Shown here piece after piece: positions 55,601-63,600 of a stretch of 64,000 nucleotides of DNA. The notes beneath the pieces were generated by a model that saw only the letters and a program-made list of their open reading frames with translations, was not told the origin of the DNA and ran no database searches. Location: positions 47,430,346-47,494,345 of the forward strand of contig NC_134648.1 of assembly GCF_030463565.1 (NCBI RefSeq), read 5' to 3'. The position numbers and the translations under genes were made by a program. Every line of letters begins with the position of its first letter. Position 1 is the stretch's first letter. The stretch is from Pelecanus crispus (Eukaryota; Chordata; Aves; Pelecaniformes; Pelecanidae).

Positions 55601-58046
55601 CTGCTGCTACACATCCCAGGATGGCTTGTTAGGTTCATCCCACCCTGCTCCAAGTTCATTTGCTCAACCCCCAGCAACCAGTTTTGGGGGGACGAGACAC
55701 ATCTTTGGACTGGGATCTAGGGAGAAATTCCCATGAACCCTGTATCAGTTGGTGTCCACAACAGCCAGACTTTGCACTCTCTCAGTGTTAGAAGAACTTG
55801 AGAGTTAGAGGCTTTCAGAGGATGAGTCCCACCAGCTCCTGCGGGCTGCTCCCACCAACTGGCTCCAAGAGGATGTGCCCAACCCACAGCTGGGTACCCC
55901 AGTGACCTGACAAGCAATCCCAGAAGCTCTGAAAGGCGAGCAGAGGTTTCAGCAGCCCTGTTTATAGGAACAGCTTGCAACCTGCAGCCAGCTCTTCTGG
56001 CTGCCACGTGAGTGAAAGGAGAGAACAGGAGGAAATTAGGTGATGAAAGTCAGCCCCAAGACTGGATGCCAACGAAAGCAGTGAGCTGCCTCTGAGAAGG
56101 AGGGGGTGGCGAGGCTTGGCTGCAGGCCTGACTCAAACACAGGCGTCCCCCCTACCTGGGGTGGAATGGAAACAGAAGTTGCTTGCCCAGGAAAAAGAGC
56201 AATGAGGCAAGGTCTGCCTTCCTCCCCGAGAGACAGAGATGGAATAAGCCCCAAAGACCCCAGGAGACATCTTCCGCGGCACTGGGAGAGGCCACCTCCT
56301 CCCATCCCTACAGCCCTCAGCCTGTAGAGGCAGGAAAGGCAGAAGGAGGAGAGTGGGAGAGCAGGCAAGAAGATGGGCTGGGGGCCTTGGGATGCTCACA
56401 GATGCGGAAGCCGGACTTGGGATCGTGGTTGTGCCCCCCTTGGCTATAGAGAGTGGTGGTGTCTCCTTTCTCGCAGCTGTTGTAGCAGCGCCCGCTCCGG
56501 CATGTCTGTTTGCAGATGGTGGGTGTGAAGACGATTTTTATCTTCCTAATCTTCTCTGTCAGGTTGGCCCCTATGAAAGAAAAAGACAGTGCTAAGTGGA
56601 AACAGCATCTCCAGGACAGAGGGCTGGTAATGTGCAGCTCAAGCTCCAAAGCATTCCCAGAGCAAGGAGGGGTCTGTGTCTCTCCCCAGGGCAGTGTCTC
56701 TTCTTGCCCCTTGCTCACTCCAGCCTGTCCTCTGCTCCAACATCAGTAAGGGTTTGTCAACACATGAAAAATGGCCAGCAGCATGCTCTGCCTGCCCCTT
56801 TCTAGCGGCATAACTCCCTGTGAGGGGACACACATGCACTAACTCCGGTATAAAGAGTTTTTTTCTGCTTTAGACTCTTTCTCAAGCCATGTCAGTAGCT
56901 GGGAGACTGGCTGCCCTTAAACCACTGGAATACTTCCCGCATGAACAGCCATGCTGGTAGCCATCAAAGAGAGCATCAGAGCTTGAGAAAACCAATGTCT
57001 CCCTGTAAGCATCCCCTGACATCCTCCAGTTACCTGCGGACCCCTCCTGGTCTCTCACCACCGTCACATTAGATACGGAGGGAAATGGCACTCAGAGCTC
57101 TTGGGGGCTTGCGGAAAATGGACAACAGGCAGAACTACTGTGTAACCATGATCCAGCAGGCTCAATACCATAGCCATCCATCTCTGCTCGGCAAGAGAGC
57201 TGTTTCTGCGGGTGCCTCCTTTGGTGTGCTCACCCCCGACTCTCCCTATTTCAATCCCCACTTTCAGATTACAGCTTCAGTCAGGCTCATGGCCCTAATG
57301 ATAAGGGCTGAGGTGCCACATGGTGCCTCCTTGGGGAAGCACGGTTTCAGGGGGAGCCAAGCTGCAGAAGACAACTTGCATCTGTCCTAGCTGGGGAGCT
57401 GCTGAGGCTCTGCCTCAGCAACCGCACGTCCCAGCAGCCTGGCCTGATCCCTGCTCATGTCAGAAGGCACCAAGGGGGCAGCCAAAGCTGGTTGCACAAT
57501 CTGACCTCAAGGGCTGCTCAGACTGAGGAGGAAGTTGGGAGACACCATTCCTACAGACTGAGGCAATTGCCCTTCAGGGCAGCAGTCCTGGGGTGATGTT
57601 CAACACCTCTGTGAGGCATCTGTCACATCCCCCTGGCTCCTCTCCCTGCTGTCAGCATTTTGCTCCCCTGATATATCCTTCTTTGGTAGGGACTCTTTCT
57701 TCACCAAGCCCAGCAATGCCCATGCTGGCCTTCCCTTTCCATCCCACCCAAGAAGCACATTCCTGGGAGTCCAGGGTTTCTTGGGGATCTCCAGTCACAC
57801 CATTACTATTCCCCAGGACACCCCAACAAGAAGCCCCAAAAGAGTGCAGCCCTGGAGGCCTTACCCCTTGCAGACAAGGTGTGCTCCTGGGAAACCACGT
57901 GTGGCCCAGAGCTGCTCTGCTCATGTCCGTTCCCATTGGGGAGTGCATTAGAGGTGAGTTGGCCATTGCTGGCTGGGTAGCGTCGGACAGTCCGTGATGG
58001 CCCTGTGTGCTGGGGGGAGACAGGAGAGCCAATTCTGCTCTGAGTC
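19439..58046 (-). CDS. LTBP2: Latent TGF-beta binding protein 2 (5' end beyond window)
   Basis: Thirty-one coding exons, listed individually, cover about 1,490 residues. The first exons (signal peptide, basic N-terminal region, first EGF) lie past base 64000. LTBP2 is a secreted microfibril glycoprotein that binds fibrillin-1 and fibulin-5; human mutations cause congenital glaucoma and lens or Weill-Marchesani-type disease. Domain order here: linker, cysteine-rich block and EGF, linker, an eight-cysteine TB-type domain, cbEGF, TB, proline-rich hinge, twelve cbEGFs, TB, two cbEGFs, TB, Tyr-rich linker, EGF and terminal cbEGF. Assignment to LTBP2 rather than LTBP1, 3 or 4 rests on paralogue-specific strings ([21 protein letters not shown]-type linker) and on NPC2/ISCA2 as neighbours. 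All 31 exon phases fit end to end. Differences from human: one cbEGF missing, a Tyr-Pro insertion in a TB domain, and an RGD. The two hinge exons are tentative. Confidence 0.95.
19606..22954 (-). other. LTBP2: LTBP2 intron containing an old CR1 fragment
   Basis: A 3.3-kb intron with no further exon that I can support. It holds the old CR1 remnant at about 21720-22130 and a G-rich patch near 22177-22190. Confidence 0.7.
21720..22130 (+). mobile_element. Ancient CR1-type LINE fragment
   Basis: The sequence follows, with many changes, the reverse-transcriptase part of old amniote CR1 elements: GATAAGGGAGAAGCGGTGGA, then CTCTCACATGAC, and finally CTGTTCAATATTGTCATTAA. It lies antisense to LTBP2. 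High divergence implies an old insertion. The outer limits are approximate. Confidence 0.65.
22955..23104 (-). CDS. LTBP2: LTBP2 exon: penultimate EGF
   Basis: Encodes [20 protein letters not shown] and an EGF with [20 protein letters not shown], ending MACV. Nearly identical to human LTBP2. Donor GTGAGT, phase 1 at both ends. Confidence 0.95.
23334..23609 (-). CDS. LTBP2: LTBP2 exon: end of last TB domain and Tyr-rich linker
   Basis: Supplies the eighth cysteine of the last TB domain (DFAFLCNG), then an acidic linker with [14 protein letters not shown] and [11 protein letters not shown]. Human LTBP2 has YEYGPGPDDLHYS and FYNYLGPED at the same place, so parts of this otherwise variable linker are conserved. 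Confidence 0.93.
24143..24310 (-). CDS. LTBP2: LTBP2 exon: last TB domain core
   Basis: Encodes [20 protein letters not shown] and the diagnostic CCC triplet in [20 protein letters not shown]. This is the C-terminal eight-cysteine (TB) domain. Acceptor CACAG, donor GTGAGC. Confidence 0.95.
24553..24693 (-). CDS. LTBP2: LTBP2 exon: cbEGF between the last two TB domains (second)
   Basis: Encodes [20 protein letters not shown] and on to CVNLSIRA, a calcium-binding EGF with an NLS glycosylation site near its end. Confidence 0.94.
24915..25043 (-). CDS. LTBP2: LTBP2 exon: cbEGF between the last two TB domains (first)
   Basis: Encodes [20 protein letters not shown] and [16 protein letters not shown]. 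Corresponds to human DADECVIFGPGLCPNG. Confidence 0.94.
25655..25735 (-). CDS. LTBP2: LTBP2 exon: end of TB domain
   Basis: An 81-base exon encoding [18 protein letters not shown] and SGKVSFT, carrying the eighth cysteine of the preceding TB domain. The donor GTACTA is weaker than the others, but the phases on both sides fit. Confidence 0.85.
25858..26049 (-). CDS. LTBP2: LTBP2 exon: TB domain with Tyr-Pro insertion
   Basis: Encodes [32 protein letters not shown] and [10 protein letters not shown]. The Tyr-Pro (codons 25882-25877) sits between cysteines 6 and 7. LTBP1 reads CEIFPCP here, and human LTBP2, as I recall it, reads CDLCP with no dipeptide. An NIT sequon is present. Confidence 0.94.
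26324..26467 (-). CDS. LTBP2: LTBP2 exon: cbEGF before the TB domain
   Basis: Encodes [20 protein letters not shown] and [16 protein letters not shown]. Human has [20 protein letters not shown], almost identical. Confidence 0.95.
26693..26950 (-). mobile_element. CR1 LINE 3' end, minus orientation
   Basis: Reads as the reverse complement of the avian CR1 3' region: AGGTCTCTAGTCCAACCCCT, CAAAGCAGGGTCA, then the block with ACCTCCAAGGATGGTGACTG. It is 5'-truncated, as usual for CR1, and sits in an LTBP2 intron in the same direction as the gene. Boundaries are approximate. Confidence 0.85.
27249..27374 (-). CDS. LTBP2: LTBP2 exon: cbEGF
   Basis: Encodes [20 protein letters not shown] and [20 protein letters not shown]. 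Human has [20 protein letters not shown]. Confidence 0.95.
28577..28708 (-). CDS. LTBP2: LTBP2 exon: cbEGF
   Basis: Encodes [20 protein letters not shown] and [15 protein letters not shown]. The CGTW and GCQPGFH strings match human LTBP2 specifically. Confidence 0.95.
28938..29060 (-). CDS. LTBP2: LTBP2 exon: cbEGF
   Basis: Encodes [20 protein letters not shown] and [20 protein letters not shown]. Six cysteines; phase 1 at both ends. Confidence 0.94.
29158..29283 (-). CDS. LTBP2: LTBP2 exon: cbEGF
   Basis: Encodes [20 protein letters not shown] and [14 protein letters not shown]. Matches the human repeat [20 protein letters not shown]. Confidence 0.94.
29597..29719 (-). CDS. LTBP2: LTBP2 exon: cbEGF
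   Basis: Encodes [20 protein letters not shown] and ends ELINGTVCE. Human has [20 protein letters not shown], ending LANGTVCE, so the alignment is unambiguous. Confidence 0.95.
29720..32056 (-). other. LTBP2: LTBP2 intron where one human cbEGF exon is absent
   Basis: Human LTBP2 has a further cbEGF (DLDECAFPGVCPSGVC) between the repeats flanking this intron. I find no xDxDEC-type exon, no six-cysteine frame and no matching splice pair in these 2.3 kb. A CR1 copy lies at about 29935-30210. Confidence 0.65.
29935..30210 (+). mobile_element. CR1 LINE 3' end
   Basis: Clear avian CR1 sequence in sense orientation: GGTTGTGGAGTCTCCCTCCC, GGAGATATTCAAAAGCC, then GGTGGCCCTGCTTGAGCAGG and GATGATCTCCAGAG. 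The element is 5'-truncated, its terminal repeats are missing or worn, and it is antisense to LTBP2. Fairly low divergence suggests a younger insertion than the two older copies. Confidence 0.9.
32057..32182 (-). CDS. LTBP2: LTBP2 exon: cbEGF
   Basis: Encodes [20 protein letters not shown] and [20 protein letters not shown]. Corresponds to human [20 protein letters not shown]. Confidence 0.95.
32381..32503 (-). CDS. LTBP2: LTBP2 exon: cbEGF
   Basis: Encodes [20 protein letters not shown] and [20 protein letters not shown]. Corresponds to human DVNECLTPGVCAHGKC. Confidence 0.94.
32713..32832 (-). CDS. LTBP2: LTBP2 exon: cbEGF
   Basis: Encodes [20 protein letters not shown] and [20 protein letters not shown]. 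Corresponds to human DINECRHPGTCPDGRC. Confidence 0.94.
33782..33901 (-). CDS. LTBP2: LTBP2 exon: cbEGF
   Basis: Encodes [20 protein letters not shown] and [20 protein letters not shown]. The usual D-[IV]-[DN]-E-C start has Arg at position 2, which leaves the calcium ligands in place. Confidence 0.93.
34313..34441 (-). CDS. LTBP2: LTBP2 exon: cbEGF
   Basis: Encodes [20 protein letters not shown] and [18 protein letters not shown]. Corresponds to human [20 protein letters not shown]. Confidence 0.95.
34621..34746 (-). CDS. LTBP2: LTBP2 exon: first EGF of the long array
   Basis: Encodes [20 protein letters not shown] and [20 protein letters not shown]. It lacks the D-x-D-E-C start; human reads GIDRCAAGATNVC here, also non-consensus. 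Confidence 0.9.
35290..35600. promoter_or_regulatory. CpG-rich island inside an LTBP2 intron, with AP-1 site
   Basis: CpG density rises sharply above the surrounding intron, and ATGAGTCAGC at 35420-35429 is an AP-1/NF-E2-type site. No exon is supported within it. It may be an internal promoter or enhancer; the motif and base composition are the only evidence. Confidence 0.4.
36323..36362 (-). CDS. LTBP2: LTBP2 candidate exon: hinge piece 2
   Basis: A 40-base exon (phase 0 in, phase 1 out) encoding [13 protein letters not shown]. It has a good acceptor (TCTGTCCCTCAG) and donor (GTGAGC), and it is the only frame that joins both neighbours without a stop. Human has a Ser/Thr-rich linker of unrelated sequence here, so homology cannot confirm it. 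Confidence 0.5.
37305..37399 (-). CDS. LTBP2: LTBP2 candidate exon: hinge piece 1
   Basis: Encodes [18 protein letters not shown] then [13 protein letters not shown]. The donor (CAG|GTAGGT) is excellent and its phase matches the next exon. The left limit (37399, acceptor CTGTAG) is uncertain; CTGTCAG starting at 37415 is an alternative that would change phase. Confidence 0.45.
38386..38616 (-). CDS. LTBP2: LTBP2 exon: end of TB domain and start of hinge
   Basis: Encodes [20 protein letters not shown] and [14 protein letters not shown], matching human [20 protein letters not shown] and [12 protein letters not shown]. The upstream end is sure; the donor (GAGG|GTAGTG at 38386) was chosen by phase and may be wrong. 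Confidence 0.85.
39451..39615 (-). CDS. LTBP2: LTBP2 exon: TB domain
   Basis: Encodes [19 protein letters not shown] and [20 protein letters not shown] with the CCC triplet. Human has DKAISMLQGLCYRS and [16 protein letters not shown]. Confidence 0.95.
40086..40208 (-). CDS. LTBP2: LTBP2 exon: cbEGF between TB domains
   Basis: Encodes [20 protein letters not shown] and [20 protein letters not shown]. Human has [20 protein letters not shown]. Confidence 0.96.
40209..44235 (-). other. LTBP2: LTBP2 intron, 4 kb
   Basis: No exon found. The stretch at about 41290-41480 vaguely resembles the middle of a CR1 element but is too worn to call. An imperfect 18-bp tandem repeat lies near 42415-42450. 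Confidence 0.6.
44236..44310 (-). CDS. LTBP2: LTBP2 exon: linker before first cbEGF in window
   Basis: A 75-base exon encoding [19 protein letters not shown] and RSHCQ. Human has [19 protein letters not shown]. Acceptor CCCAG, donor GTAAGG. Confidence 0.95.
46594..46616. repeat. Tetranucleotide microsatellite (TCTG)n
   Basis: About five and a half units of TCTG/GTCT in a row within an LTBP2 intron. Likely to vary in length between individuals. Confidence 0.8.
47135..47200. repeat. 33-bp tandem duplication
   Basis: Two adjacent 33-base units beginning CCATTGCTTCACAGGAGAAG that differ only at the last base. This is a recent local duplication in an LTBP2 intron. Confidence 0.9.
51487..51507. 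repeat. Tetranucleotide microsatellite (GCAG)n
   Basis: About five units of GCAG in an LTBP2 intron. Confidence 0.75.
52264..52366 (-). CDS. LTBP2: LTBP2 exon: TB-type domain core
   Basis: Encodes [20 protein letters not shown] and [14 protein letters not shown]. Phase 0 in, phase 1 out. Human has [20 protein letters not shown], then FWGVTLCAPCPPRP. Confidence 0.95.
52690..53110. promoter_or_regulatory. CpG-rich island inside an LTBP2 intron, with C18-type run
   Basis: CpG-dense sequence between two LTBP2 exons, containing a long C-run near 52780-52797. No exon is supported. It could be a minor internal promoter or simply GC-rich intron. Confidence 0.3.
53961..54229 (-). CDS. LTBP2: LTBP2 exon: linker with RGD and start of TB-type domain
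   Basis: Encodes [40 protein letters not shown], a QQQQ run and [13 protein letters not shown]. The Arg-Gly-Asp codons lie at 54146-54138. Human (from memory) reads QVAQVRGGVEE at this point. Phase 1 in, phase 0 out. Confidence 0.94.
54603..54803 (-). CDS. LTBP2: LTBP2 exon: EGF (non-calcium) and linker
   Basis: Encodes [32 protein letters not shown] and [12 protein letters not shown]. The EGF lacks the calcium-binding start. Nearly identical to human [23 protein letters not shown] is a potential glycosylation site. Confidence 0.96.
54804..56399 (-). other. LTBP2: LTBP2 intron, 1.6 kb
   Basis: No exon, repeat or regulatory motif that I can support. Confidence 0.6.
56400..56570 (-). CDS. LTBP2: LTBP2 exon: cysteine-rich block before the EGF
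   Basis: Encodes [40 protein letters not shown] and [16 protein letters not shown]. Human has [23 protein letters not shown] is a potential glycosylation site. Confidence 0.96.
57865..58046 (-). CDS. LTBP2: LTBP2 exon: first one in window, Ser/Thr-rich linker
   Basis: Encodes [40 protein letters not shown] and HTLSAR. It aligns with human GLSRTVRLHPTATASSQLSS, NALPPG. Phase 2 in, phase 1 out. The exon before it is not in the window. Confidence 0.88.
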
Positions 58047-59090
58047 CTGTGGAAGAGAAAAATGAACCGATACTCCTCACAAGTAACTGTGCTGACCCAC
58101 AGTGCCTGTCCACCAGGATGCCCTGCAGCAACCTTCACTGCCCAGCTGCCTGAGCCACCACGTGAACACAGAGCTCAGCCTGCCTCAGCAGCGTCCCACT
58201 CCTCACCTGCTTTCAGTCATCACGATGGCACCATTTCACTCTAGGGACTGTGCCCCACACCCTGAGGCTGGCAGGGCAATAGTCCTCACCAAGACACCCT
58301 CCCTGTACCATCACATCAGGCTGCCCCACCACAGGGACGCCCTGGCTGCCTTGCAGCACCTCTGTCTGCCCATCACGCTCAAGGGCTGCTCCTTGCCCCA
58401 CCACATCCCTCCCCCAGAAAACACAAGGAGCTCCAAATCAGTTCATTCTTACAGTGGGAGCTTTCTCAGGACCTGTCTTCCCAGCCCCAAACGAGCACTG
58501 AAAAAACAGCAAGGCAGCCAGAAGAGAAGCCAGGCCAAGCAAATAAACAAAACTTGGCCCACGAGAGTCACAAACAAGAGAATATGACCAAGAACTCACT
58601 CTGGTAAGTGCAGTTACAACTTCTTGCAGTAATTGCATTTATGGCTTTTGGTGTTTTCTGGGGACTAAGCATGGAGCAACCAGCTCACAAGGTCACACTT
58701 CTTACACTTTGCAATAAAGCCATGTAGACCACTAGGCAGAGCTCTTTGCATTTGACCGACATAACAGCACATCTTGCTCTACTGCACTTGCTCCCATTCC
58801 TTTTTACTGACTGGCAGCACTAAGCCTCCAAGTGGTTGCTCTGTGCTTACCACCAAATGTCTCCCTCACTCTCACCTGCACCACCTGCAAGGAAAAAGGC
58901 TTTAGTACCAACCAAAATAGGTTGGCTGCCCATAGGCCCCTTGAATTTCTTTTAAAGTTCACGCCTTGGATTCCTCTGCAATCGAACTTAAGCACCAACA
59001 GGTCTTCTGCATACCCTGTCCGACACCTCCATCTCTGACCAAATGGCTGGGGCAAACTAGCTCTGTCCCACCAAAGTGCCCAGAGAGGTC

Positions 59091-59134
59091 CATCCCACTT
59101 TATGGTTGTCACCATCCCACTTTATGGTTGTCAC
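59091..59134. repeat. 22-bp perfect tandem duplication
   Basis: Two identical adjacent copies of the 22-base unit starting CATCCCACTTTATGGTTGTC. A recent local duplication in an intron. Confidence 0.9.
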
Positions 59135-59739
59135 CATTTTCCCTGTCACAGTCGGCACAGGGGAGGTGTTTCTAAACCCAACAGGACTGGATGATCCAAC
59201 GAGAGTTGGCTGCCAGCAGCTCTCGCTCACTGACATTTCTGGCTTAGATAGCTTGGAATAATACTAAGATTTGGGGAGATGGAAAGGGAGCTAATGCTGC
59301 GCTGGTATTCAAATAGGTCAAGTGCGATACACAAGGTAGCTGTCAGCCAGCAAGCCCAAAATCAGCCTTGAACAATGGAATGGAAAAAGGTGACGAACAG
59401 GTCAATTAATTGGGAACTAAAGGAAAGGAATATAGAATTGAGGTCAAGTCAATGGGGTCTATGGAGAACCACTCTTGTCAAAGGAGTCCATTTTCATAAT
59501 TTGCTAGAATTACATACATGCACACCGACAGGCTGAGAGCCCATGCTATTCTGATAAAAAAATAAACAGGGCAATACGATGTCAATCAGGCACATGTGAA
59601 ACAAATAACAAACTGGCTGTGTGACAGAACACAAGAAGCAGTTGTCGCTGGGGAGGGAATTAGATGGGTTCCAGGGTGATCAGTACGAGGCCTGGCACAG
59701 TTCAAGGATTTCATCTGGAAATAAATATTTTTATTTCGA

Positions 59740-60690
59740 AATAAACATACGATCAACATTGATAATGTGTGCTGCTGACACAAAAATTTGCAGTGTGGTG
59801 TATCGTGATGAGAATAGAGCAATCACACAGAGCAGTTTGGATCACTGTGGAGGGCAAACCCATCCAAGCAATATGGGATTTTAATAGAGCCAAATGCAGA
59901 ATTACACTTCTAGGAAGAAGGAATGCAGGCAGCAGCTGCAGATAGAAGGAGATGATCCTGGAAACCAGCAATTCTGAAAAGATTTCAGGGGTAATGACAA
60001 GCAATTAAATATGAACTGTCAGTTCAATGCCCTGACACTGGGGCAGTGAAACACTGCAGGAACAGGGAGGTATTTTTTCCTCCCCATACATCCTCATCAC
60101 AGCAGGGAGTATGTATGCTAAAATATCACATCTAGTTCTGATGTGAAATATGTCACATATTCTAAGGGATGTTGAAAAACTGAAGAGGATACAAGAAAAA
60201 ACATGACAGAAGTAATTTGAGGGCTGGTGAAAATGCCTTTCCGTAAGAAACCTGAAGTATTCAATCTCTTCAATTTAGCAAAAAGAAGATGAAGATGTGC
60301 TCTGATTACAGGGCACACGTTTCTCCACCGGAACAAAACGCCAGGTGTAAAGAGCCTTGTAATCTAACCAAGAAAGGCAAACCATGAAACAACATCTGCA
60401 AATCGAAGCCAAATGATTCCCTACTAGAAATCACGCTCACACGCAGCAGTATAGCTGTTTGCCTTCTGCAAAAAACGCCACAGTAGTGGATTCCCCAACT
60501 CCCAATTCACTTCAGGAGAGGAAAGTGTGCTGCTAGTAGATGAGATATCACTGGAACGGCACAAATATAACTAAATAAAGATGCATAATCGGTGCTGTCC
60601 TGGAGGTGATTTTAGATTATCTGCTGATCTATTGACCATTTCTGGCCTTGAGCTGTAGGAATCCAAGAATGAACGGTTTTATCCCAGAGA
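59740..60690 (+). mobile_element. Ancient CR1-type LINE remnant, 3' half
   Basis: Follows old amniote CR1 over nearly 1 kb with heavy divergence: TTTTAATAGAGCCAAATGCA, AATTCTGAAAAGATTTCAGG, TTCAATCTCTTCAATTTAGC and GTGGATTCCCCAAC, ending in TTTCTGGCCTTGAGCTGTAG. It is sense on the plus strand, so antisense to LTBP2. Its wear suggests insertion before modern birds diversified. Ends are approximate. Confidence 0.75.
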
Positions 60691-63600
60691 CAGAAGTCCC
60701 CGGTCTAGATACTCATTACCTAATTGTTTCTAAAGCCGGAAAACCTTGAAAATGAGTGGCTGAGCTGCTGGGAGGAGGCATGAACAGGGGTCCTGAGAAG
60801 CAGCAGCGCTGCTGGGCAGACACCCAGCTTTGCAGGCTGAAGGTTCATATGCTGTTTGGAGTGGAGTCTGGCTACAGGTCATTCAGGGATGGAGACAGAG
60901 CAAGTGGGATTGGTCGAAGAGCACAGATGGATAACAAAGCTATTATTGCTGATAAAAATATTTGTTGTCCTGTTAAAATCAAGATCTAAACTGAGATGAG
61001 GACAGCAAACAGTGCTTGTTCTTCAATAATCAGCAAGGCTAACCAGAATAATTGCAGAGAAGTGAACTCTGCATTTCAGAAATTTCAGTCCTACCTCAGT
61101 CCCTACCAGCCTCTTTCAGAAGCTCTCCTGAGCTTCTGCAGAGTACCACCTACCCCTGATGGCCACGGGGGCCAGGCATGACCTGCATGACATTTCTGAG
61201 CTAATAATCCAGCCCTGCTGCCAGCAAAGGAACTTCTGGTGCCTGCTACCTACTGCTTTGTTACCTAGTATGCTACTGCTGGTTTTGTTAGTGACAAAGG
61301 AGAAGTTGTGTGGAGCTCTAGGGAGACTAGGTGAGAGCTACCAAGCCCTGGAAGCTCAGGCACATTTGTTCTCTGATCTCTGCTGAGAGACCCCAAGCAT
61401 AGTCCTATGGGCGAATGTGGCTGGGGTTCCAAGGTCTTTTACTGCATAGATGGAAGCACCCCAAGGAAAAGAGGTGAGAGTTCCCCAGCCTAGCAGCGCT
61501 GACTGTCCTAGTGCTGGTCACTTGAGTGCAACTTCAGCCCTGAGTTTTGAAGAATCGCTGGGTGAAGGTGACCGGTGGCATAAGACAGGGAAATATCAGC
61601 TCTTGTGCTTGAAAATACTCACTCCATATCTATCCTTGAGGAAGGGAGCATGCTACATGCAAGTAGCAGGGCTTGGCTGGGCACTACCCATTGCCTGCCT
61701 GAAGGAATTCCACCCCCTGGCTTTACGGACAGCTCCTGTCATTCCCAGGATCATCTGATTTTGTTAAAAAAAAAAAAAACCAAACCAAAAAAACCAACAT
61801 ACGAAGGGCTTTAAATAAAGTAATCATTAGCATTTCAGTTACAATGAAAAGTGGATTATATGCGCTTACTGTGAGGGGCGGTGCCAACTTCACAAAGGAA
61901 AAATGGAGGAGGAACATTACTTCATGGCTTGCAACACTTGAGGAAAAGCCATCCTACTGGGATCCTGTTGGCAAAGCATTCCAGTGTGTGTCACAGAAGG
62001 GGGAGGCAGATTTGCTTTGAATTAATTTGTTTATTTGGTTCTATTCTAGGCAGATGAGCTCTGGGATTTGTAGACTTGAGTTGAGTAACACCATCCTACC
62101 CCGGGCCACAGAAATCAATGGCAAAGGGCGTCTTTCCATCTCAGTTTGTCAGTCTCAATCCATCCCCAAGTCACGCCAAGCGGCTGGCTCATGGTCAGGG
62201 AATTCAAAACAGAGTTTCTCCCCTCCAAATCTTCAGAGTTAGTCCATGCTGGGCAGACAGGGACTGGCTTGCTTGAAAGATCTCAGGGAATGGACCTGAG
62301 CTCATCAAATCAGTACAGACCTGGCTAGAAGGCATTAGCAACCCCTAACTATCTGGTGGATCTTAATATCTATATGGCTGGAGCTTGTCCACTTCCCAGG
62401 GATCTGCATTGCCATAAGTTCTCTCCTGGGTGTGGCTGTCCTAAGGGTAAGAGTGAGGATGGAAACAGATGGGGCAGCTCCAGATCAGCAAAGTGGGCAG
62501 CTTGCGCTACCACTTTCCATGCATCCACCTGCTCAGGTTGAGAGGTTGAGACCTCAAGGACTACATTCTGGGAGATTTAAAGTCCCAGGGCTTCACATTC
62601 ATTCAGTCTTACAGCCTCCCTCCGTGCAGTATTACTCACTTCCACTCTTCCAGCCAGGCACGTGGCCAGCACAGATCTCTACAAAGAGGCAGTGGTCTCT
62701 TCCTTTATAGGCGACCGCCTGCCAAGCAGCTGGTTTCCCTGCTCTTCATCCGTCACAGCTGCTGACAGCTTTCTCGGTGTCAGGCACAGCCTGTGGGGCA
62801 GAAACAGCATGCAGACTCCTGGGACACCTCTCCTTCTGGGATGTCCTGGGGCACCCACCTCTGCGGTGGCTGGCTAACAGCAGCAGCGGTCCAGGGGAAA
62901 CACGGGCCAAAGAGGGAAGGTAGAGGGAGCCAGCATTCTCCTTCCAGGAGCATGGATGTGCATGCTCCTGCTGATCTCTAACAGGCTGACAGCTGAAAGG
63001 TCACTGGCTGAGAGACCTCAATCACCAGCACGTGGGAAGTTTCACTCCTATAGGTATTAGGTGCTAATCAAATAAAAATTAAAAGAGATTCATTATGGGA
63101 GGGACCTGTGCAGACAGAGTGACCTGCATCTACAACAGTTCAAAACTGCCCAGCCAGTACTTGTAGCTGCCCTCTTCTGAGGTGTGGGTCAAGAACCTGG
63201 ATTCCCCATAAGTCCCTGAGGACACATGCCAGAAGTCAGGAGAACCAAGGGAGAGCTGGTCCCTTACATTCTAGTGCTACACATCCCTACGGGATCCAAA
63301 TGATACCTGTATGACTTCCAGCAAGGGAACTGCACACCTACCATGGCACCTTCGTCTGTGTATAAACACTTTATTTTTAACTAGGTTTTGTTGCCGGTTA
63401 CACTCTGCTCTGTATTTACTTCAGAGACAGCAGGCTAGAGAAGGTGCAAAACTGTTGTACTCCCTGGATACGATGGCTCTCCTGCCCAGTCCCAGAAGAA
63501 CCTGCAAGGTGCCTGTTCCCTGCCCAGAGGAGGTGAGTGGTATCTCTCACCCTGCTGAGGACAGCAAGCAGAAGACCAGGCTGGCAGGCTCATGGCAACC

